This document shows, in pieces, positions 41,162 to 42,156 of a DNA stretch of 42,156 nucleotides. Both the position numbers and the translations under genes were made by a program. Source of the DNA: Lachnospiraceae bacterium UBA7179 (GTDB lineage Bacteria; Bacillota; Clostridia; Lachnospirales; Lachnospiraceae); contig DKVL01000075.1 of the NCBI GenBank assembly GCA_002491195.1, positions 1 to 42,156 on the forward strand, written 5' to 3'. The notes under the pieces are model-generated. The model saw nothing but the letters and a program-made list of their open reading frames with translations, ran no database searches and was not told the origin of the DNA. How positions within the stretch are numbered: position 1 is the stretch's first letter; each line of letters starts with the position of its first letter.

Positions 41162-41974
41162 CTACTCCTCCAGCAGCTTCTGCATGTCCGCCTCCGCTGC
41201 CGCCAGATCTGTCCGCGAAAGAGGCCGCTTCTGTGTAAAACAGTCCATAAACGGCTTTGGCCAGCGCATATCCCCCAGCTGCCCAAACAGATTGGACAAC
41301 TCCTCGTAACTGTTGTAATAGGCGGCATCTTTTTTCAACACGGAAAAATAATATTGAGCCGCCTTGTCAAGCTCCCCCATATCCCAGTGAAAACCGCCCA
41401 GATCGTGCAGTGTTTCCAGACTTTCCGGCTCTTCCTGCAACGCCTTGTGATACAGCGCAAAACCCGTGTTGGGATCCTGCCGGATACAGTATGTAGCGGC
41501 CGCCTGACAGAGCACGTGCGCCTTCTGGTTACAGTCGCTGCACTGGTACGCCGTCAGAAACATATCGCCCGCAAGGTCCATTTCCCGAAGCTTCCAGAAC
41601 ACCTCGCCCGCCCCGCAGTAGAGCTCCCAGTGAACACCAGCACCCTTATTCTGCTCGATGCCCTCAATCACACAGGCCGCCGCTGACTCATAATCCCCAT
41701 GCATGGCATAATAGTCCACGTCCTGCATAATCCCGTTAAGCGGCATAAAATCCCGTTTCATAATCTGCATCGGATGTTCGCTGTCCTGATTGCAAAACAT
41801 CAGTACGAATCCCGGAAAGGAGCTGATCCCATAATCGAACTTCCCTCCGACTACCCCCATTGGGGACTGCTCCGGCGAAAAGTAGAGCCCCTGGATCATG
41901 CTGGTCGCCTCGGCCTTTGTCACCCCGCCAGACTCCTCATAGAAAACAGGCTCCTTGGCTTTCTTTTTACCCAT
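41162..41974 (-). CDS. Tetratricopeptide-repeat protein
   Basis: The 270-residue protein has helical TPR-like units in its second half, for example AYYNSYEELSNLFGQLGDM, TLHDLGGFHWDMGELDKAAQ and QYYFSVLKKD. The N-terminal third (about residues 30-90) is not repeat-like and includes MGVVGGKFDYGISSFPGFVL. No catalytic motif is visible, so a scaffold role is likely but unknown. GGAGG lies six bases before the ATG at 41972-41974; five codons of upstream frame are not used. It is 94 bp upstream of mnmA on the same strand. Confidence 0.82.
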   Translation of the reverse strand: MGKKKAKEPVFYEESGGVTKAEATSMIQGLYFSPEQSPMGVVGGKFDYGISSFPGFVLMFCNQDSEHPMQIMKRDFMPLNGIMQDVDYYAMHGDYESAAACVIEGIEQNKGAGVHWELYCGAGEVFWKLREMDLAGDMFLTAYQCSDCNQKAHVLCQAAATYCIRQDPNTGFALYHKALQEEPESLETLHDLGGFHWDMGELDKAAQYYFSVLKKDAAYYNSYEELSNLFGQLGDMRWPKPFMDCFTQKRPLSRTDLAAAEADMQKLLEE

Positions 41975-42073
41975 ATAAATCCTCCTCACTCATGGTCTTT
42001 TGTATGGTCTGTATAATCATCTTACCACATACACTAGATAAATTCCATTCTAATTTACTGTTCTAATTGCAAA

Positions 42074-42155
42074 ATGCTAAAGTGCAGGCATTTTGGCGCA
42101 TGATTCCCACCACTTTGGCATGGCTAATCGAGCAGGGAAGATTTTCCCCTACTCG
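42074..42155. other. Two hairpins at the right edge of the window
   Basis: ATGCTAAAGTG (42074-42084) pairs with CACTTTGGCAT (42111-42121) with one wobble around a 26-nt loop. CGAGCAGGG (42129-42137) pairs with CCCTACTCG (42147-42155), also one wobble. No T run follows on either strand in view. This could be the end of a gene or a repeat element outside the window. Nothing else is seen between 41990 and 42156. Confidence 0.45.
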
Positions 42156-42156
42156 C

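Noticed and set aside
41068..41328. N-terminal extension of mnmA (87 extra codons)
   Set aside because: The extension overlaps the TPR gene in another frame, has Cys/Arg-rich non-protein-like composition, and the internal ATG has an ideal Shine-Dalgarno and family N-terminus.
1..42156. CRISPR arrays, tRNA or rRNA genes
   Set aside because: No regularly spaced repeats, and no cloverleaf or rRNA-like sequence was noticed on either strand.

Overview
The window looks like a chromosomal segment of a motile, endospore-forming, anaerobic Firmicute, most likely a Lachnospiraceae-type Clostridia. This placement is an inference. It rests on the codY-flagellar gene linkage in Bacillus-like order, sporulation genes (sigK, gpr, spoIIP), strong GGAGG ribosome binding sites, a T-box leader, and the style of the hypothetical proteins. 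Almost everything reads on the minus strand. The clear plus-strand genes are rpsT, an M14 carboxypeptidase, a PHP phosphoesterase and a small 72-residue protein.

Region 1 (1-11482, minus): the basal part of the large flagellar operon, flgB-flgC-fliE-fliF-fliG-fliH-fliI-fliJ-motE/ylxF-fliK-flgD, with flgD cut by the window's left edge. It encodes rod proteins, the MS ring, the rotor switch, the export ATPase with its regulators, hook-length control and the hook cap. A sigma-A-type promoter precedes flgB and an internal sigma-D (sigma-28) promoter precedes fliK. Both contain a CodY-box-like palindrome between the -35 and -10 elements. codY itself lies immediately upstream.

Region 2 (11774-17455, minus): topA, dprA and comM (topology and DNA uptake), then a sigK-type sporulation sigma factor that lacks a pro-sequence and has a sigma-E-like -10 upstream.

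Region 3 (17470-20243, minus): a zinc/cadmium resistance cassette made of an ArsR/SmtB-type sensor with an alpha-5 metal site, a free-standing HMA metallochaperone and a P1B-type ATPase without its own HMA domain. A SmtB-like operator covers the -10 of the promoter.

Region 4 (20273-22300, minus): methionyl-tRNA synthetase with a T-box leader and a perfectly placed terminator.

Region 5 (22412-24614, minus): an AT-rich accessory patch with a pentapeptide-repeat protein, two unrecognised proteins and degenerate coding remnants. This is the least explained part of the window.

Region 6 (24741-28304, minus): an aromatic-acid-exporter-type membrane protein and thioredoxin, then gpr-spoIIP (sporulation). 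rpsT follows on the plus strand with its own promoter and terminator.

Region 7 (28844-33473, minus): a possible transcription unit of a 91-aa protein, a hybrid sensor kinase, a PflA-like radical SAM protein, a HAD hydrolase and a 92-aa protein.

Region 8 (33551-38824): a secreted M14 carboxypeptidase (plus), a small hypothetical gene, then the glycolytic unit gapA-pgk-tpiA (minus) with intergenic hairpins and a Rex-like palindrome at the gapA promoter.

Region 9 (38880-42156): a PHP phosphoesterase and a 72-aa protein (plus) convergent with mnmA and a TPR protein (minus). Two nested hairpins lie at the right edge. No rRNA, tRNA, CRISPR array, insertion sequence or prophage was seen.
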